Source of the DNA: Candidatus Stahliibacteriota bacterium
GTDB taxonomy: Bacteria > Hydrothermota > Tepidihabitantia > B3-TA06
Length of the DNA: 7,093 nucleotides
NCBI GenBank assembly: GCA_030670165.1
Contig: DAOVCF010000102.1
Span: 1 to 7,093 of the forward strand
Direction: 5' to 3'
The translations under genes were made by a program, and so were the position numbers. How positions within the stretch are numbered: position 1 is the stretch's first letter; every line of letters starts with the position of its first letter. The notes beneath the pieces are model-generated. The model made no database searches. It saw only the letters and a list, made by a program, of their open reading frames with translations, and was not told where the DNA came from. Shown in pieces: positions 5,595 to 7,093 of the stretch.

Positions 5595-5900
5595 TCAATT
5601 ATCTTTTTCTTGTTCTTTCAAAATCTCTCGATATCTCTTCAGAAGTCTTTCTCCACGTAGGGGACATTTTATCAAACCATTATAAAACTCCTCTGGAGAG
5701 AGTTTGGTCCTTTTTCGTATCTCTCCAGCCAATCCTTTTGATATATCTCTTGAATGATCTTTGGGATATGTAACGAAATCTATTTCTTTACCATCCACTA
5801 CTATCCAAAAGTTATTCTCTTTACCCTTTCGTATCTCTTCTTTAGGAAGCTTATCTAGGCCTGTTTTGAGTTTGTGATATTTCAAAGTGAAATCAGCCAT
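5595..5900 (-). CDS. HicA-like small protein lacking the usual catalytic histidine
   Basis: The 101-aa product resembles HicA (YcfA-type, dsRBD-like fold) in its centre: GKENNFWIVVDGKEIDFVTYP (26-46, in three short strands), then H49-S-R-D-I-S-K-G-L-A-G-E-I, and a helical LSPEEFYNGLIKCPL tail (68-81) that I associate with a HicA subgroup. Where HicA toxins carry G-S-H-H this protein has G-K-E-N-N, so the histidine proposed to cleave RNA is missing. It may be an inactive homologue, an RNA-binding partner, or a nuclease using other residues. It overlaps the preceding HicB-like gene by 8 nt (5893-5900), implying coupled translation, and has only a weak AAAGAAG upstream. The assignment rests on motif spacing seen by eye, so it is moderate. 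Confidence 0.6.
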   Translation of the reverse strand: MADFTLKYHKLKTGLDKLPKEEIRKGKENNFWIVVDGKEIDFVTYPKDHSRDISKGLAGEIRKRTKLSPEEFYNGLIKCPLRGERLLKRYREILKEQEKDN

Positions 5901-6474
5901 TGACTTCTTTAATAACCCTACCCAGAAACCGCTTCTGTCTCCTTAACTCTTTAGAGAGAGTTTTCTCCTCTTTGTTATTCAAAGCCTCGTAGAAAACGAT
6001 TATGTTCTCCTTAAGCCTTGCCAGAGCCTCTTCACAAGTCTCTCCCCAACCATAACGTTCTGAATACATACAAGAACAAACAACCCCCTCCATAGATATC
6101 TCCACTTTTACCTGAATGGGTTGGAGTAACTCATACCGAGGGTCGTCAAGATCTGTAATTGTACGAATATAAACGAAGGGCTCACTTGAAATAGCTCTTA
6201 AAAGCTCAATTGTATAACCTATCTTAGCCAGAGCCCTCACTGTCCTCTGTTCACCCCATTGAAACTGACCCCCGATTTCTGTTGAAAAGCCCCAAACTCT
6301 GGGTAAGCGAGGAGGCAGCAAGTGGCGTCTTATTGTATCTGAAACTATAGCCCCCTCAACTAATTCATGGGGAAGTATTACATCAGACCAAAAAGGTTCT
6401 TTCTTAATGGTTGGCAATAAATCCCACTCCAAACCTGCTCCCTGTCTCTTTTTTACGTCGGTGAAATTAAGCAT
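5893..6474 (-). CDS. Protein with HicB-like C-terminal domain and an unrecognised N-terminal extension
   Basis: The 193-aa product has two parts. Residues 1-115 are not recognised; they include an aromatic, Gly-rich stretch (WGFSTEIGGQFQWGEQ, 61-76). Residues 119-165 look like the HicB partial RNase H fold: a strand (VKVEIS), a second short strand (GVVCSCMYS), the turn GWGETCEEAL, and a helix (ARLKENIIVFYEAL). The C-terminus is basic (KELRRQKRFLGRVIKEV), without a clear ribbon-helix-helix or HTH motif. The frame opens at an ATG at 6478-6480, but AAGGA lies directly against that codon and 6 nt before the ATG at 6472-6474, which I prefer. It follows the DUF3467-like gene by about 24 nt and overlaps the HicA-like gene by 8 nt, so all three form one operon. 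An antitoxin role is inference; classical HicB is shorter and usually follows hicA. Confidence 0.6.
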   Translation of the reverse strand: MLNFTDVKKRQGAGLEWDLLPTIKKEPFWSDVILPHELVEGAIVSDTIRRHLLPPRLPRVWGFSTEIGGQFQWGEQRTVRALAKIGYTIELLRAISSEPFVYIRTITDLDDPRYELLQPIQVKVEISMEGVVCSCMYSERYGWGETCEEALARLKENIIVFYEALNNKEEKTLSKELRRQKRFLGRVIKEVNG

Positions 6475-6498
6475 CTGCATTCCTTGAAGAAAAAGTTC

Positions 6499-6753
6499 TT
6501 ACTTCTTTTCTTTTATCTCGCCAAATTTCTCCTCGTATTTTGCCACAGTTTCAGGTAACGCCTTAGCCAAAGCCTTGGCCAGATAAGTAGGAATCAAAAC
6601 ATCTATAGCGTTTCCCTCTTTATCAAAAGGCCCTAACCACTCAAAGCGTAAAAGAAACAAACCTTCCGTAGAAGCCAGTTCAACACTAACGGCATAGAAA
6701 TTCCCCCCGCACTTCCCTGTTTTAGGAAGTATCTTTACCTGTTTTTTCTCCAT
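6499..6753 (-). CDS. Small DUF3467-like protein, first gene of the HicBA-like operon
   Basis: The 84-aa product starts with a basic MEKKQVKILPK, has a beta-rich middle (NFYAVSVELAS, GLFLLRFEWLGPF) and ends in a helix with PTYLAKALAKALPETVAKYEEKFGEI (55-80). That ending resembles DUF3467 proteins, where a P..AK.L..AL.....KYE..FG.I helix follows a beta sheet. No molecular function is firmly known to me for the family. The ATG at 6751-6753 lies 6 nt after the -10 box of a near-consensus promoter, so the mRNA probably begins at the start codon; no Shine-Dalgarno is possible. It leads an operon with the HicB- and HicA-like genes, which suggests that it belongs to the same functional unit. Family assignment is tentative; the gene itself is well supported by promoter, length and spacing. 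Confidence 0.65.
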   Translation of the reverse strand: MEKKQVKILPKTGKCGGNFYAVSVELASTEGLFLLRFEWLGPFDKEGNAIDVLIPTYLAKALAKALPETVAKYEEKFGEIKEKK

Positions 6754-6787
6754 ACGTGAACTATAAGCAATTACGTCCCGTTGTCAA
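6754..6787 (-). promoter_or_regulatory. Promoter of the DUF3467/HicB/HicA-like operon, leaderless
   Basis: TTGACA (6782-6787), a 16-bp spacer and TATAGT (6760-6765) are followed by TCACGT and the ATG. With +1 taken 7 nt after the -10 box, transcription begins on the A of the ATG (6753). This is the cleanest leaderless case in the window. Confidence 0.78.
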
Positions 6788-6860
6788 GTGCTTCCTCACC
6801 GAACACCCTGTTCATTAAGTATTTGGTTTAATTAATTTCTAACAACAGTAAGACAAGTCG

Positions 6861-6925
6861 TAGGGGCCGACTTTCAAGTCGGCCCGTCTATCATATCTTC
6901 GGGCTGACCTGAAGGTCAGCCCCTA
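6861..6925. repeat. Pair of facing palindromes with compensatory differences
   Basis: Hairpin 1 has arms GGGCCGACTT (6864-6873) and AAGTCGGCCC (6876-6885); hairpin 2 has arms GGGCTGACCT (6901-6910) and AGGTCAGCCC (6913-6922). Both have 10-bp perfect stems and 2-nt loops, TC and GA. Hairpin 2 with its flanking TA is an inverted copy of hairpin 1 (TAGGGGC at both outer ends), and each base change in one arm is matched in the other. The layout recalls REP/BIME elements, but no transposase is visible. Confidence 0.85.
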
Positions 6926-7093
6926 CATTCTTAAAATCAACTTCTGTAGCCCAGCTGACGCTTGGCTCTTATTCCTTGTCTCTCCCCCGCCCTTTCATCC
7001 CACAAATGTCTGCTTTCAGCCGATTCATTTTGCATTTTAAAATTTGAAATTTGCATTTTGATATCGCGACGAAGTCGCGCCCTTGACTCTCTC
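6926..7093. repeat. Non-coding right end with A/T-rich repeat and small hairpin
   Basis: No gene is visible. From 7028 there is an A/T-rich run of TTTGCATTTT and AATTTGAAATTTG words, then a hairpin CGCGAC-GAA-GTCGCG (7065-7079) followed by CCC. The same order (A/T words, short hairpin, CCC) occurs at 5279-5333 and in weaker form at 3324-3363. Confidence 0.65.

Noticed and set aside
5893..6753. Transposon or phage genes as the explanation for the A/T-rich operon
   Set aside because: No transposase, integrase or attachment-like direct repeats are visible; only composition by eye and repeat borders hint at transfer.

Overview
All identifiable genes read on the minus strand, so the right end of the window is upstream. 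Nothing fixes the taxon. The redox operon with a NuoF/HydB-type subunit carrying two extra [4Fe-4S] clusters, and gene gaps filled with a mosaic of short hairpin repeats, fit an anaerobic, probably uncultivated bacterium of a candidate phylum. That placement is an inference with low confidence.

Layout from upstream to downstream. (1) 6754-7093 is non-coding: two facing palindromes, an A/T-rich repeat with a small hairpin, and a strong promoter next to the first gene. (2) 5595-6753 is a tight three-gene operon: a small DUF3467-like protein, a 193-aa protein with a HicB-like C-terminal part, and a 101-aa HicA-like protein. It looks like a diverged HicBA module in reversed order, and the HicA-like member has no histidine where the catalytic one is expected. 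(3) 5162-5594 is a repeat-filled gap of about 430 bp. (4) 3369-5161 holds two paralogous four-helix membrane proteins (B upstream, A downstream) around a small TPR lipoprotein. (5) 3063-3368 is another repeat-filled gap. (6) 1-3062 is a redox operon: NuoE-like, NuoF/HydB-like, and the first 193 residues of a HoxU/NuoG/HydA-like iron-sulfur protein that runs off the left edge. Together these would oxidise or reduce NAD(P)H at FMN and pass electrons along Fe-S clusters to a partner outside the window (hydrogenase, formate dehydrogenase or Hdr-type module).

The clearest unexplained signal is promoter architecture. Four genes have TTGACA, exactly 16 bp, then TAnnnT followed by TC. In three of them the -10 box ends 5-8 nt before the ATG, so the predicted transcripts are essentially leaderless. 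The fourth (the TPR lipoprotein) has a leader of about 33 nt with a strong Shine-Dalgarno. A second theme is repeat DNA invading genes: a 9-bp tandem repeat encodes a Thr-Arg-Asn stretch inside NuoF and recurs just after its stop, and repeat copies supply the C-terminal codons and stops of both membrane proteins.
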